Below, in pieces: positions 36,519 through 44,994 of a DNA stretch of 48,761 nt. How positions within the stretch are numbered: the first letter of the stretch is position 1; each line of letters begins with the position of its first letter. The notes under the pieces are model-generated. The model was not told the origin of the DNA. It made no database searches and saw only the letters and a program-made list of their open reading frames with translations. This stretch comes from A07HB70 sp964512675. GTDB lineage: Archaea > Halobacteriota > Halobacteria > Halobacteriales > Haloferacaceae. The translations under genes were made by a program, and so were the position numbers. The stretch spans positions 1 to 48,761 of the forward strand of contig CAZEJR010000018.1 of NCBI GenBank assembly GCA_964512675.1, in the 5' to 3' direction.

Positions 36519-37907
36519 CTAATACCCGCCGGCGGACGGGTCGCCGGCCTCTGCCGCGCGGCGGTCTGCTTCCGGCGTCGCGTTCCCGGTGCCGTCCGCA
36601 CGCGCTGCGATCAGGTCCGCGCACTCGTAGCCGGCGACCACGCCGCCGTCGAGACTTCGCTCGGGGTACTGCGCCGGACTGGCCATCCCGGCGTAGTAGA
36701 CGCCCGTCGCCACCTCGTCGGCGAGGTCGTACGGCACCACGAGGTCGAGATACCCGCGCTCGTAGACCGGCGCGGCGCGCGGCGCACGCGCGAGCCGGAC
36801 CGACCCGACCGACGACCGGTCGAACTCCGGAAACATCGACCCGATCTCCGCGAGCCACCGCTCCTCAACCTCGGCGTCGCTCGCCTGCCACAGCGGGTCG
36901 TCCAGCGACTGGACGTAGCTCGCGACGTACAGCAGGTGGTCGCCGCCGTACCGCTCCGGCGACACGAAGTTCGTGTGCTCGACCAGCGCGCCGAACGGCG
37001 CGTCGTGGGCGACGTTGAGCCAGTACGTGTCGGTCAACGGCTCCGAGAGCGTGACGACCGCACAGAGCGCACCCTGAAAGTCGACGGCGCACTCGTGTCC
37101 CGTCAGCGCCTCGAGGACGTCTGGCATCGTCGCGACGACGACACCGTCGCTCTCGACGGTCTGCTCGCCGGCCTCTCCGTCGAGTGTCACCGACGCGACG
37201 CGCCCGTCCGCGACGCCGACGTCCGTGACGCGTGTCGCCGTCTCGATCCGTTCGCGTCCGACGGCGTCGACGAGTCGGTCGAGCAGGCGCCCGAACCCGC
37301 CGTCGAGGTAGCCGAGCACCTCGCCCCGGAGAACGTCGCGTTCCCCGCGGAACTGCACCCGCCCGAGGAACCACGCCGCCGACACGTCCTCCTTCCGGGC
37401 CCCGAACTTCGCGTCCAGGAGCGGCTCGAGGAACTCCTCGTACACCCCGCGTGTGGTGTGGTCGACGACGAACTCCTCGACCGGCACGTCCTCGTACTCC
37501 GACAGGTCGTCGTACGCGTCGACCCGCGGCCACCCTCCCCGGACGTCGACCCCCTTCGTCAGCAGGCCGAGCCGAAGCTTGTCGTACAGGCTCATGTGCG
37601 GATACGCGAGGATCTGCAGCGGCGTGTCCAGCGGGTGGACCACGCCGTCGACGTAGTACGCGTTCTTGCCGATTCGCCACTCGATCGCGTCGCCGAGGCC
37701 GAGGTCCTCGGCCAGCTCGACGATCGTCTCCTCGGACTTCGAGAGGTGGTGGTAGAACCGCTCTATCGGGTCGCCAGCCGTCTCGTACGTCGCCGCAAGC
37801 CCGCCGAGATCGTCGCCGGCCTCTACGACCTGGACCTCGTGACCGTGGTCGCGCAGACGGTAGGCGGCGGCGAGCCCCGCGATACCACCGCCGACGACGT
37901 GATACAC
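36519..37907 (-). CDS. FAD-dependent amine-oxidase/protoporphyrinogen-oxidase-like protein
   Basis: A 462-residue flavoprotein. The FAD Rossmann motif is VYHVVGGGIAGLAAAYRL at the N-terminus, followed by VVEAGDDLGGLAATYE; the C-terminal FAD motif is GVYYAGMASP. The long central substrate domain (YVDGVVHPLDTPLQIL...FGARKEDVSAAWFLGRVQFRGE) is typical of NAD(P)-binding Rossmann-like oxidases used in pigment or lipid reactions. GTG at 37907 is preferred: an ATG at 37988 would add 27 residues with unusual codons (AGA, ACA, TTG). It is possibly co-transcribed with the MBL gene. Confidence 0.82.
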   Translation of the reverse strand: MYHVVGGGIAGLAAAYRLRDHGHEVQVVEAGDDLGGLAATYETAGDPIERFYHHLSKSEETIVELAEDLGLGDAIEWRIGKNAYYVDGVVHPLDTPLQILAYPHMSLYDKLRLGLLTKGVDVRGGWPRVDAYDDLSEYEDVPVEEFVVDHTTRGVYEEFLEPLLDAKFGARKEDVSAAWFLGRVQFRGERDVLRGEVLGYLDGGFGRLLDRLVDAVGRERIETATRVTDVGVADGRVASVTLDGEAGEQTVESDGVVVATMPDVLEALTGHECAVDFQGALCAVVTLSEPLTDTYWLNVAHDAPFGALVEHTNFVSPERYGGDHLLYVASYVQSLDDPLWQASDAEVEERWLAEIGSMFPEFDRSSVGSVRLARAPRAAPVYERGYLDLVVPYDLADEVATGVYYAGMASPAQYPERSLDGGVVAGYECADLIAARADGTGNATPEADRRAAEAGDPSAGGY

Positions 37908-38087
37908 GCCGTCCGTTCGGTCCGGACCGGTCAAGTCGCTTGTGTCTCTCGGCGGGCCGTCGTCAGCACGATCCCGTCGCCACGACATCCCTCGCGCTCG
38001 CGGCGTCGCCGACCGTCCCGACCTGCTCCGCGAGCGCCCACGTCCGGCTGGTGTCGCCGCCCCGACCGCCCCGACCGACCCGTGCCG

Positions 38088-39338
38088 TCAGGTCCACGGC
38101 ACCGACCGTGCCCGCAGTTCACCCGCGAGGTCCCGACGCATCGCCGCCCGCGGGTCGTCGGCGTTCGCGAGCGCCCACATCAGCTTTACGTACGCCGCGC
38201 CGGGCGTGGTGTCGCCCGCCTCGACGACGCCCGCGTCGAGGAGGTCCCGTCCGGTGTCGTACACCCGGTCACAGACCCGCCCGTCGATACACTGGCTCGT
38301 CATCGCGACGACCGTCCCCCCGTCGACGAGCGCCTCGACCCGTGGAATCAGGTCGGTGGAGACGTGGCCGAGTCCCGTCCCCTCGACGACGACGCCAGAC
38401 CGGCCGGCGAGAGCGTCGAGCGCCGCCGGGTCGGTCCCGGGTGTGAACTTGAACAGCGCCACGTCCGTGTCGAGGTCGGGCCGGAGTGTCGTCTCGCCCG
38501 TGCCGCGCCGGGCGTGGTCGCGCCGGAACGACACCTCGCCCGTGTCGTACTCGACGGTCCCGACCGGCGCCGCCCCGACCGTCTCGAAGGCGTCGCGCCG
38601 GGAGGTGTGGTTCTTGCGCGCGCGCGGCCCGCGGTGGAGCGCACACCGGTCGTCCGAGAGCCCCTCGTGCATGCAGATCAGGGTCTCGGCGTGGGCTGCG
38701 GTCGCGGCCTCGACGGCGCAGACGGCGTTCATCACGTTGTCGCTGGAGGGCCGGTCCGCCGACCGCTGGCTCCCCGTGAACACGACGGGGACGGGCGCGT
38801 CGAGCATCAGGGCGAGCGCCGTCGCGGAGTGGGCCATCGTGTCCGTGCCGTGCATGACGACGACGCCGTCGGCGCCGCGGTCGACCTCCTCGCCGACCGC
38901 CTCGGCCAGCGCCCGCCAGACGTCGGGCGTCATGTTCTCCGAGAGGATGTTCGCGACGACCCGTCCGCGGTAGTTCGCCCGTCCGGCGAGGTCCGGAACG
39001 GCGCGCAGGACGTCCTCGGCGTCGAACCGCGCCGTGACGGCGCCGGTGCGGTAGTCCACCGTCGAGGCGATGGTGCCGCCGGTGGAGACGAGCGCGACCG
39101 TCGGCAGGTCGTCGTCGAACTCGACGGTCGTCGCCGGCCCCTCCTCCGGCGCGTCGACCGTGTCCACCGCACGCGCGCCCCGCTCCAGCACCGCGACCTC
39201 GGCGTCCGTGCGGCCCACCCCGACGTTGTAGCCGCCGGCCAGCTTGACGACGAGGTGGTCGTCCGTCGTCGACGGCATCAGCGTCCCGACCTCGGTCCCG
39301 TCGGGATGGTCGACACGCACCCGGTCTCCGGCGTTCAT
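38088..39338 (-). CDS. gatD: Glutamyl-tRNA(Gln) amidotransferase subunit D
   Basis: A 416-residue protein. The N-terminal region is the AnsA-like tudor-type domain (DRVRVDHPDGTEVGTLMPS), followed by an L-asparaginase-type amidohydrolase domain: TGGTIAS with the catalytic Thr near residue 86, MHGTDTM with the second Thr-Asp pair, and a lysine further on. GatD releases ammonia from glutamine for GatE to convert Glu-tRNA(Gln) to Gln-tRNA(Gln), the archaeal route. gatE is not in the window. No close operon partner is seen. Confidence 0.93.
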   Translation of the reverse strand: MNAGDRVRVDHPDGTEVGTLMPSTTDDHLVVKLAGGYNVGVGRTDAEVAVLERGARAVDTVDAPEEGPATTVEFDDDLPTVALVSTGGTIASTVDYRTGAVTARFDAEDVLRAVPDLAGRANYRGRVVANILSENMTPDVWRALAEAVGEEVDRGADGVVVMHGTDTMAHSATALALMLDAPVPVVFTGSQRSADRPSSDNVMNAVCAVEAATAAHAETLICMHEGLSDDRCALHRGPRARKNHTSRRDAFETVGAAPVGTVEYDTGEVSFRRDHARRGTGETTLRPDLDTDVALFKFTPGTDPAALDALAGRSGVVVEGTGLGHVSTDLIPRVEALVDGGTVVAMTSQCIDGRVCDRVYDTGRDLLDAGVVEAGDTTPGAAYVKLMWALANADDPRAAMRRDLAGELRARSVPWT

Positions 39339-39418
39339 ACCGTCCCCGACGGCTGCGCAGACTTCAATCCCACCGGTCGGGCGGAAGGGACTTGCCGCCG
39401 CCGCCCCGGACGGTACGT

Positions 39419-39868
39419 ATGGATCGATCCGTCGAGCTAGAGCGCGAGGACAGCCGCGATCCCGGCCCAGAGACCGACGACGAGCGGTCGCGTGGCCTCC
39501 TCGGTCGTCTCACGCCCGACGTCCCGCTCTCCGCCCGCGCGTTCGTCGTCGCACTCGCTCTCGGCGTCGCCGCGATGGTCGGGGGCACGTTCGTGCCCGT
39601 CCCCGGCACCCGGTTCGGCCTCCTGTTCGCCGGCACCTTCGGCTACGGCGTCGCCGCGAGCGCGTCGCGGTACGTCGAGTGCGCCCTCGCCGGGGCGCTC
39701 GCCGCCGGCCTCGGGGTCGTCCTCTCCGTCGTCGTCGGCGGGGCGCTGATCCCGGTGCTGGCGGGGTACGGCGTCGAACTCGCCGGCGTCGGCGTGACGA
39801 CCGGCGGGCTGGTGGCGCTCGCCGGCCACTACTTCGGCCGGGACCTCCGTGCGGGCTGGACGCGCTAG
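39419..39868 (+). CDS. Small membrane protein
   Basis: A 149-residue protein with a soluble acidic N-terminus (MDRSVELEREDSRDPGPET) and about four membrane spans (AFVVALALGVAAMVGG; GLLFAGTFGYGVAA; ALAGALAAGLGVVLSVVVGG; LVALAGHYFG). Family not recognised. It ends in a 4-bp convergent overlap with the ArsR-type regulator gene (39865-39868). Confidence 0.7.
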   Translation: MDRSVELEREDSRDPGPETDDERSRGLLGRLTPDVPLSARAFVVALALGVAAMVGGTFVPVPGTRFGLLFAGTFGYGVAASASRYVECALAGALAAGLGVVLSVVVGGALIPVLAGYGVELAGVGVTTGGLVALAGHYFGRDLRAGWTR

Positions 39869-40518
39869 CGCACGCGCCAGCCGTTGCCGCCACGGACGAC
39901 GAGGCCACGCTCCGCGAGGGTGCGTAGCGCCTCCTCGACCACCGCTGCGGGCGCCTCCACCTCGTCGCGGACGGCCTCGGTGCTCGACGCACCGGCGGCG
40001 ACAGCGGCCAGCACCTCCGCGTGAAACCGGCCGTCGACGTCCGAACCGATACGCTCGTTCAGCTCGTCCAGCACCTCGGTGATCCGACCGTACACCCACC
40101 GCTGGGCGAGCGAGAGTTCGTTCTCCAGCTCCTCCAGCCGCTCCAGTTTCTCGGCCAACTCGGCGAGCCCGTCGCTCTCGCCGTTCGGCACGTCCACAGA
40201 GAGGTGCGGGCACCGCCGGGACATGTCGAGACTCTGGCTCGCGGGGTACGCCGACTTCGCCCCGAAGCCGTGCGGCGAGACGTTCACCTCCAGGCGGAGG
40301 TTCCGCGAGATGTTGAAGTACTTCCGCCGCTGGTCGTCCGTCCGGCTCTCGACGAGTCCCGCCTCCTCCAGCTTCCGCAGGTGGTCGATCACCGCCTTTG
40401 GGCTCACCCCGAGATACTCGCTGATCTCCGTGACGTAGCAGGGCTTTCGGGCGAGGAGCCGGAGGATGCGCCGCCGGTTCTCGTTCCCGAGGAGATCGAG
40501 TAGCACCGCGGAGTCCAT
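39865..40518 (-). CDS. ArsR-type winged-helix transcription regulator
   Basis: A 217-residue protein. Residues 5-90 form an ArsR-like winged helix (LLGNENRRRILRLLARKPCYVTEISEYLGVSPKAVIDHLRKLEEAGLV), including a single Cys in the recognition region. The C-terminal half is a long coiled coil (LAELAEKLERLEELENELSLAQ) plus a second winged-helix-like domain ending VVRGGNGWRVR. The architecture is common among haloarchaeal regulators; targets are unknown. ATG at 40518 is the start. Confidence 0.85.
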   Translation of the reverse strand: MDSAVLLDLLGNENRRRILRLLARKPCYVTEISEYLGVSPKAVIDHLRKLEEAGLVESRTDDQRRKYFNISRNLRLEVNVSPHGFGAKSAYPASQSLDMSRRCPHLSVDVPNGESDGLAELAEKLERLEELENELSLAQRWVYGRITEVLDELNERIGSDVDGRFHAEVLAAVAAGASSTEAVRDEVEAPAAVVEEALRTLAERGLVVRGGNGWRVR

Positions 40519-40555
40519 GTTCCGAGCGAGGGCACGAGCGGGCTTAATCACTACG

Positions 40556-41227
40556 TCACGCCGCCGCCCCGAGACGGTCGAACGACCGCGCGGCCAGGAG
40601 TACCGTCCCGACGGAGAGCGCGACCGTGAGGGCCGCCAGCACGAGGCCGGGATCGTACCGCAGCGGTGGGTGGAAGCCGAACAGGTAGTCCGCGGCGTCG
40701 TTCGCGAGCATCGCGACGAGCGCCGCCGCCAGCGCCCCGCGCGTCGTCGCGCCGACCCGCGAGAGCAGTCCCGCCTCGACGACGAACAGCGCGTGCGTGA
40801 GCGCGATACCCCAGAACGCCCAGAGCGGCTCCGGCCCGAACACGTACAGGTCCGGGCGCAAGAGAAGCGCGACCACCGTCCAGACCCCGTACTTGACGAG
40901 CCAGACGAACGCGAGCGTGTGGAGGTACGCGAGCGGCCGGTTCAGCCGCGCGTCGGACACCGGCCGTCCGAGGTTCGGCAGGAGCGTCGCGAGCGACAGC
41001 GTCGCCAGCGCCAGCGCCGTCGGCGAGTCGGCGTACAGCGGGTAGACGAACGTCGGCACCGCGGCCAGCGCCAGCCCGAACGCGCGGTCCGGCGCGGCGT
41101 AGAACGCGACGCCGACGAGAAAGGCGGTGACGTTGACGACGAGCAGCCAGACGAGCGACGGCGTCCGCCCGATGTAGGCGTCGACCCAGCGGTCCGGGAG
41201 TCGCAGTCGCACGGCGGCCTTCGTCAC
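40556..41227 (-). CDS. DUF1405 membrane protein
   Basis: A 223-residue integral membrane protein with about six spans. Signatures are SLVWLLVVNVTAFLVGVAFY near the start, LLPNLGRP and VKYGVWTVVALL in the middle, and HALFVVEAGLL. DUF1405 proteins are found in archaea and Gram-positives; the function is unknown. The GTG at 41227 overlaps (GTGA) the stop of a degraded reading frame upstream, which supports that frame having once been a gene. Confidence 0.82.
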   Translation of the reverse strand: MTKAAVRLRLPDRWVDAYIGRTPSLVWLLVVNVTAFLVGVAFYAAPDRAFGLALAAVPTFVYPLYADSPTALALATLSLATLLPNLGRPVSDARLNRPLAYLHTLAFVWLVKYGVWTVVALLLRPDLYVFGPEPLWAFWGIALTHALFVVEAGLLSRVGATTRGALAAALVAMLANDAADYLFGFHPPLRYDPGLVLAALTVALSVGTVLLAARSFDRLGAAA

Positions 41228-41640
41228 CCGCGGAGCAAAAGCCCCGCGTCCGGCGCGTCAGCCGCCTCGGCGACCCGACGGCCGAGGGTCGACAGCCGAC
41301 GCGGGAGCAGGGTCCGGAGCTTCGACGAGAGCGTCGCCGGACGGCCTCGGGCTGTCTGTCCGCGCCGGGCCCGTCGGCGCGTGCGGGTCCCCGTCGCGGA
41401 CGTCGACGGTGTAGCCGTCCAGCGCGTCGAACCCGTCGACCACACGGTCGCCGTCCCGGCTGCTCGCGTACCGCGGCGGGTCAGCCGGGAACCACCGCTT
41501 CCGAGCGTCGAAGTAGCGGTCCGGCACGAACCGGGCCGCGAGCCCCGACGCCCGCTCGTCGTCGACCGCCGTCGGCGCGCCGTCCGCGCCCGTAGGACGG
41601 CTCGTCGCCGCTCTCCCGTGTCAGCGCGCGCGCCGTCTGT
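41224..41640 (-). pseudogene. Degraded gene upstream of DUF1405, unrecognised
   Basis: Two frames with haloarchaeal composition follow each other: one giving FVPDRYFDARKRWFPADPPR...DGDRVVDGFDALDGYTVDVRDGD, and after a shift near 41340 the end LSSKLRTLLPRRLSTLGRRV...DAGLLLRG. The final TGA overlaps the DUF1405 GTG, a sign of true coupling. I do not recognise the protein. The upstream limit is uncertain, and the rest of the gap up to 41748 holds no clear gene. Confidence 0.35.
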
Positions 41641-41748
41641 GGCGAGGGCGCCGCCGGCGAGTGACCGTCGTCTGCTCTCTCGTACGGGAACGAATTCGGG
41701 CGTGTCGCCGGGGAAACGTTGAACCGCGCGCTCCTCCACTCGGTCGCT

Positions 41749-42174
41749 GTGAGCCACTGGACGGACCAGATCGCGGGCGACCGGATGGCGGTCGACCGCG
41801 AGTTCGACGACCGGGTACGCGAGTCCGCGTTCAGCACGCAGGAGTGGGGGCTGGTGATGGCCGCCGTCGAGTTCGAGATCGAACACGCCGACGACCCGGC
41901 TCGCGCGCGTGTCGTCGCCGACACCTCGCAGGTGCCACAGATCCTGCCCGAACTCGAGAACGTCCGCTCGCAGATGGGGCCCCCCGGCGCGGGATCGGGT
42001 GACGACGGCGGTGTCGTCGACTCGCTAAAGGGTGTCCTCGGTCTCGGCGACGGAGACGACGAGGACCGCCTCGGCGACGCAGAGCGTCTCGCCGACGAGT
42101 ACGCGCGTACCCTGCAGGAGCGTCTCGAGAACCGCGGAAAGTGGAACCAGATCCGTGACGGCTACGACGCCTGA
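41749..42174 (+). CDS. DUF5799-type haloarchaeal protein
   Basis: A 141-residue acidic soluble protein. Its N-terminal half (SHWTDQIAGDRMAVDREF...EWGLVMAAVEFEIEHADDPARARVVADTSQVPQILPELENV) is a helical domain typical of DUF5799 in haloarchaea. A Gly/Asp-rich linker leads to a last helix ending in GKWNQIRDGYDA. The function is unknown. GTG at 41749 gives the family-like start; ATG 41719 would add ten residues. Confidence 0.75.
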   Translation: MSHWTDQIAGDRMAVDREFDDRVRESAFSTQEWGLVMAAVEFEIEHADDPARARVVADTSQVPQILPELENVRSQMGPPGAGSGDDGGVVDSLKGVLGLGDGDDEDRLGDAERLADEYARTLQERLENRGKWNQIRDGYDA

Positions 42175-42546
42175 CGGCTCAGCGCGGGCCGAACACGGTC
42201 GGCTCGCCCGTCCCGTCGGTGCCGATCTGGTCTCGTCGTCGCGCTCCTCGTCTGCCTGGAGACCGCGAGGCGCTCCACCGTCTCCTCGTCGAGCCGTATC
42301 TCGGGCGTCGCCGTAGCACTCGGCCGCCGGCGACGTGGATCCCGTATCCAACAGCGAGAGCCCCGCGTTTCAGGGCGTCGACGAGACGCTCCGCGTCTCG
42401 TTCGCACACCAGAACGCGGAGCGTTCTGGGGACGGGCGTGAATCGCGGACGCTCGGTGCCACACTCACCGCCGATGGCTGGCCGGATGTTCCACCACGAC
42501 GAACTTGTTTGGCAGCCGATACAGCCTACGTACGGCGAATCGGACC
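42175..42546. other. Gene debris with tandem hairpins
   Basis: About 370 bp without an intact gene. On the minus strand, fragments such as TPEIRLDEETVERLAVSRQ suggest a decayed small regulator or antitoxin-like gene, but frames are lost quickly. It contains the paired hairpins at 42381-42429 and leads into tnpB 2. Confidence 0.45.
42381..42429. repeat. Double-hairpin element, intergenic copy
   Basis: Two perfect 21-nt hairpins: 42381-42401 (stem ACGAGACGC/GCGTCTCGT, loop TCC) and 42409-42429 (stem CCAGAACGC/GCGTTCTGG, loop GGA), separated by 7 nt. Each has 9 bp and the core GC-GGA-GC on one strand. The string TCTCGTTCGCACAC (42396-42409) is shared with insert B of tnpB 1. Confidence 0.65.
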
Positions 42547-42621
42547 GTCACGCGCACTCACGTCGCATCTATCCGTAACCAGCGGCAGGTGCGTGACGCT
42601 CTCGATTCGCTCGGGGTCGCC

Positions 42622-42675
42622 GTCGTACGGCGGAGCCGTTCTGATTGGCTCACGAGCGCAGTTGCTCTCGTGAAC
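42622..42675. repeat. Double-hairpin insert C in tnpB 2
   Basis: A 54-bp (18-codon) in-frame block between the codons for LGVA and ASKRWHVARW, which I expect to be adjacent in this TnpB family. It holds a hairpin at 42627-42639 (5-bp ACGGC/GCCGT, loop GGA, extendable past one mismatch) and a second at 42650-42673 (7-bp TCACGAG/CTCGTGA with inner GC pairs). Confidence 0.5.
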
Positions 42676-43366
42676 GCCTCGAAACGCTGGCACGTCGCCC
42701 GGTGGACCGCCGAGCGCGTCTGGAGCAACAGGTCGTACTCCCGGCCACGCCGAACGCTCGGCGTAACTCGAGTCCCACGAACGCTACGCGGATCTCGACG
42801 CACAGTCCGGTCAGCGAGTCGTTCAAGAACTCGCTGCGGCGTTCAAAAGTCGGTACGGCCACCGGCAGAACGGGAACGCGAACGCGAATCCGCCAGCATA
42901 CCGCAAGCACGGCGACCAGCACCCACGGTCCACGGTGACGTTCGAGGAAGACGGCTTCAATCACGACCCCGAGAACGGTCGTGTTCGGCCCTCGAAGGGT
43001 CGCAATCTCGAGGACGGGTGGAGCGACTTCGTCCTCTGCGAGTACGAGGCCGACCCGGACGGTGAAACCGAGAACGTCCAGCAGTCCGCGCCGTGTACGA
43101 GCGCGGCGTGTGGCGGCTCCACTTCGTGTGCCGGTACGAGATCGACCCGGAACCACCCGGCGACGGCGTGGCGGGCGTCGACCTCGGTATCAGTAACTTC
43201 GCTGCCGTCTCGTTCGGTGACGAGACGATGCTGTACCCCGGCGGCGCGCTCAATGAGGACGAATACCGGTTCCACAAGAAGCGGGCCGAGCACGCCCACG
43301 AGAACAGGTGGACGGCAAGCCCCGATATCCCAACTGCGGTCGGGACACCCTGGCGCGAACGCCGGG

Positions 43367-43376
43367 GAGGATGTCA
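43367..43376 (+). repeat. Right end of tnpB element 2, shared with element 1
   Basis: GAGGATGTCA, identical to the right end of element 1 (27287-27296, minus strand). The last three bases, read on the minus strand, are the TGA stop codon of leuB. Confidence 0.7.
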
Positions 43377-44360
43377 TACCAGTCGGTCGAGCACCGCCGC
43401 GCCGACCGCCTCGGTCGTGGCCGTGCCGCCGAGGTCCGGCGTGTGTGGCCCGTCGGCCAGCACCGTCTCGACGGCGCCGCGTACGTCCGCCGCCGCGGTC
43501 TCGTGGCCGAGAAAGTCGAGCAGCATCGCCGCCGACAGCACCGTCGCGAGCGGGTTCGCGACGCCCTGACCGGCGATGTCGGGCGCGGTTCCGTGGACCG
43601 GCTCGAACAGCCCGCCCCCGCTCCCGATGTTCGCGCTCGGCAGGAGCCCGAGGCCGCCGACCAGCCCCGCCGCGAGGTCCGAGAGCACGTCCCCCGCGAG
43701 GTTCGGTGCGACCACTACGTCGTACGCTTCGGGCGACATCGCGAGGTTCATCGCGAGCGCGTCCATCAGCTCCGGCTCCGCCTCGACGCCGCGGTCCGCC
43801 GCGACCCCCTCGACGACGTCGAGCCACAGGCCGTCCGTGACCTGCATCACGTTCGACTTGTGCGCGAGGGTGAACGCCGCCTCGTCGCGCTCCGCGACGT
43901 AGTCACAGGCGAACCCGGCCAGCCGCCGGCTCGCCCGCTCGGTGACGACGCGGGTACAGGTCGTGACGCCGTCCGTTATCGCCGACTCGACGCCGGCGTA
44001 CACCCCTTCGGTGTTCTCCCGGAGGATCACGAGGTCGGTGTCCGGCTGGAGCGCGTCGACGCCCGGGTACGCCCGCGCGGGCCGGACGTTGACGAACGAG
44101 TCGAGCGCGCGCCGGAGCGGAATGACGACGTCGACGGCTGTCTCGCCCGCCGCGCCGAACAGCGTCGCGTCCGCGTCGAGGACGGCCGTGCGCGTCTCGT
44201 CGGGCAGCGGCTCGCCGGTCTCCGCGGCGACGGCGTCGCCGGCTGGCCGCTCGACGAACTCGAACTCGCCGACCGCGTCGAGCACGTCGACGCCGACCGG
44301 CACTACCTCGCGCCCGATACCGTCGCCGGGAACGACCGCGATGCGTTCGCGTTCGGACAC
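43374..44360 (-). CDS. leuB: 3-Isopropylmalate dehydrogenase LeuB
   Basis: A 328-residue decarboxylating dehydrogenase. Motifs: VVPGDGIGREVV at the N-terminus, LRENTEGVYAG, the lysine in THKSNVMQ-type segment (LAHKSNVMQVTDGL), DALAMNL and EPVHGTAPDIAGQG. It oxidises 3-isopropylmalate in leucine synthesis with NAD(P). Start GTG at 44360, one base after the leuD stop. The C-terminus (AAVLDRLV) ends with a TGA that lies inside the right end of the adjacent tnpB element, so the natural end may be altered by a residue or two; the length is still normal. Confidence 0.95.
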   Translation of the reverse strand: MSERERIAVVPGDGIGREVVPVGVDVLDAVGEFEFVERPAGDAVAAETGEPLPDETRTAVLDADATLFGAAGETAVDVVIPLRRALDSFVNVRPARAYPGVDALQPDTDLVILRENTEGVYAGVESAITDGVTTCTRVVTERASRRLAGFACDYVAERDEAAFTLAHKSNVMQVTDGLWLDVVEGVAADRGVEAEPELMDALAMNLAMSPEAYDVVVAPNLAGDVLSDLAAGLVGGLGLLPSANIGSGGGLFEPVHGTAPDIAGQGVANPLATVLSAAMLLDFLGHETAAADVRGAVETVLADGPHTPDLGGTATTEAVGAAVLDRLV

Positions 44361-44361
44361 G

Positions 44362-44994
44362 CTACTCCACTTCCTCGACGTACGGCAGGTCGCGTGCGAC
44401 CGCGCGCGTCCGGTCGAGGGCGTCGCGCATCAGCGTCGTCGTGTCCCAGACGCCCTGGACCAGTGCCTCGCGCATCGCCTCGTCGATGTGGACGTCGACC
44501 TCCGTGCCGCCGTAGACGACCCGCTCCTCGGCGACGTCTACCTCGACCCCCGCGTCGGGATGCTCCTCGACGAGGTCCTGGAGTTCGGCGACCACGCCCG
44601 GGTCGGCCTCGGCGGCGACCATCCCGAGCGACTTGCAGTTGTCCGCGAAGATCTCGGCGAACGACTCGCCGACGACCGCCTCTATCCCCCACCGCCGCAG
44701 GGCGCGCGGGGCGTGTTCGCGCGAGGAGCCACAGCCGAAGTTCTCGTTGACGACCAGGATCGAGGCGCCCTGGTGTTCGGGCCGGTCGAACGGGTGGTCG
44801 CCCGTGATCTCGTCGTCGTCCCGCCGGTTGTCGTAGAAGGCGTACTCGTCGAGGCCCTCCCACGTCGTCGACTTGAGGAACCGCGCGGGGATGATCTGGT
44901 CGGTGTCGACGTCGTCGCCCCGCACCGCGACGCCGGTGCCGGCGACGCGGGTGACCCGCAGATCGTCGGGTGCATCCGGCGCGTCGACGGTCAC
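44362..44994 (-). CDS. leuD: 3-Isopropylmalate dehydratase small subunit LeuD
   Basis: A 210-residue swivel-domain subunit. Motifs: VDTDQIIPARFLKSTTWEGL and NENFGCGSSREHAPRAL. With LeuC it isomerises 2- to 3-isopropylmalate. GTG at 44994 overlaps the leuC stop (GTGA), which fixes the start. It is followed by leuB with a one-base gap. Confidence 0.95.
   Translation of the reverse strand: MTVDAPDAPDDLRVTRVAGTGVAVRGDDVDTDQIIPARFLKSTTWEGLDEYAFYDNRRDDDEITGDHPFDRPEHQGASILVVNENFGCGSSREHAPRALRRWGIEAVVGESFAEIFADNCKSLGMVAAEADPGVVAELQDLVEEHPDAGVEVDVAEERVVYGGTEVDVHIDEAMREALVQGVWDTTTLMRDALDRTRAVARDLPYVEEVE

Larger units (their letters stand above)
42547..43376 (+). pseudogene. tnpB: tnpB (second, different family), broken; IS1341-type element 2
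   Basis: Segments of a TnpB in order: THVASIRNQRQVRDALDSLG, SKRWHVARWTAERVW, HERYADLDAQSGQRVV, NPPAYRKHGDQHPRSTVTFEED, WSDFVLCEYEADPDG, LHFVCRYEI and RuvC-I GVDLGISNFAAVSFGDETMLYPG with intact Asp. The start codon is lost (V at the expected place), frame shifts occur at about 42750 and 43088, and the whole middle and zinc ribbon after RuvC-I are deleted. The element ends at the motif GAGGATGTCA (43367-43376). No tnpA. Confidence 0.82.
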
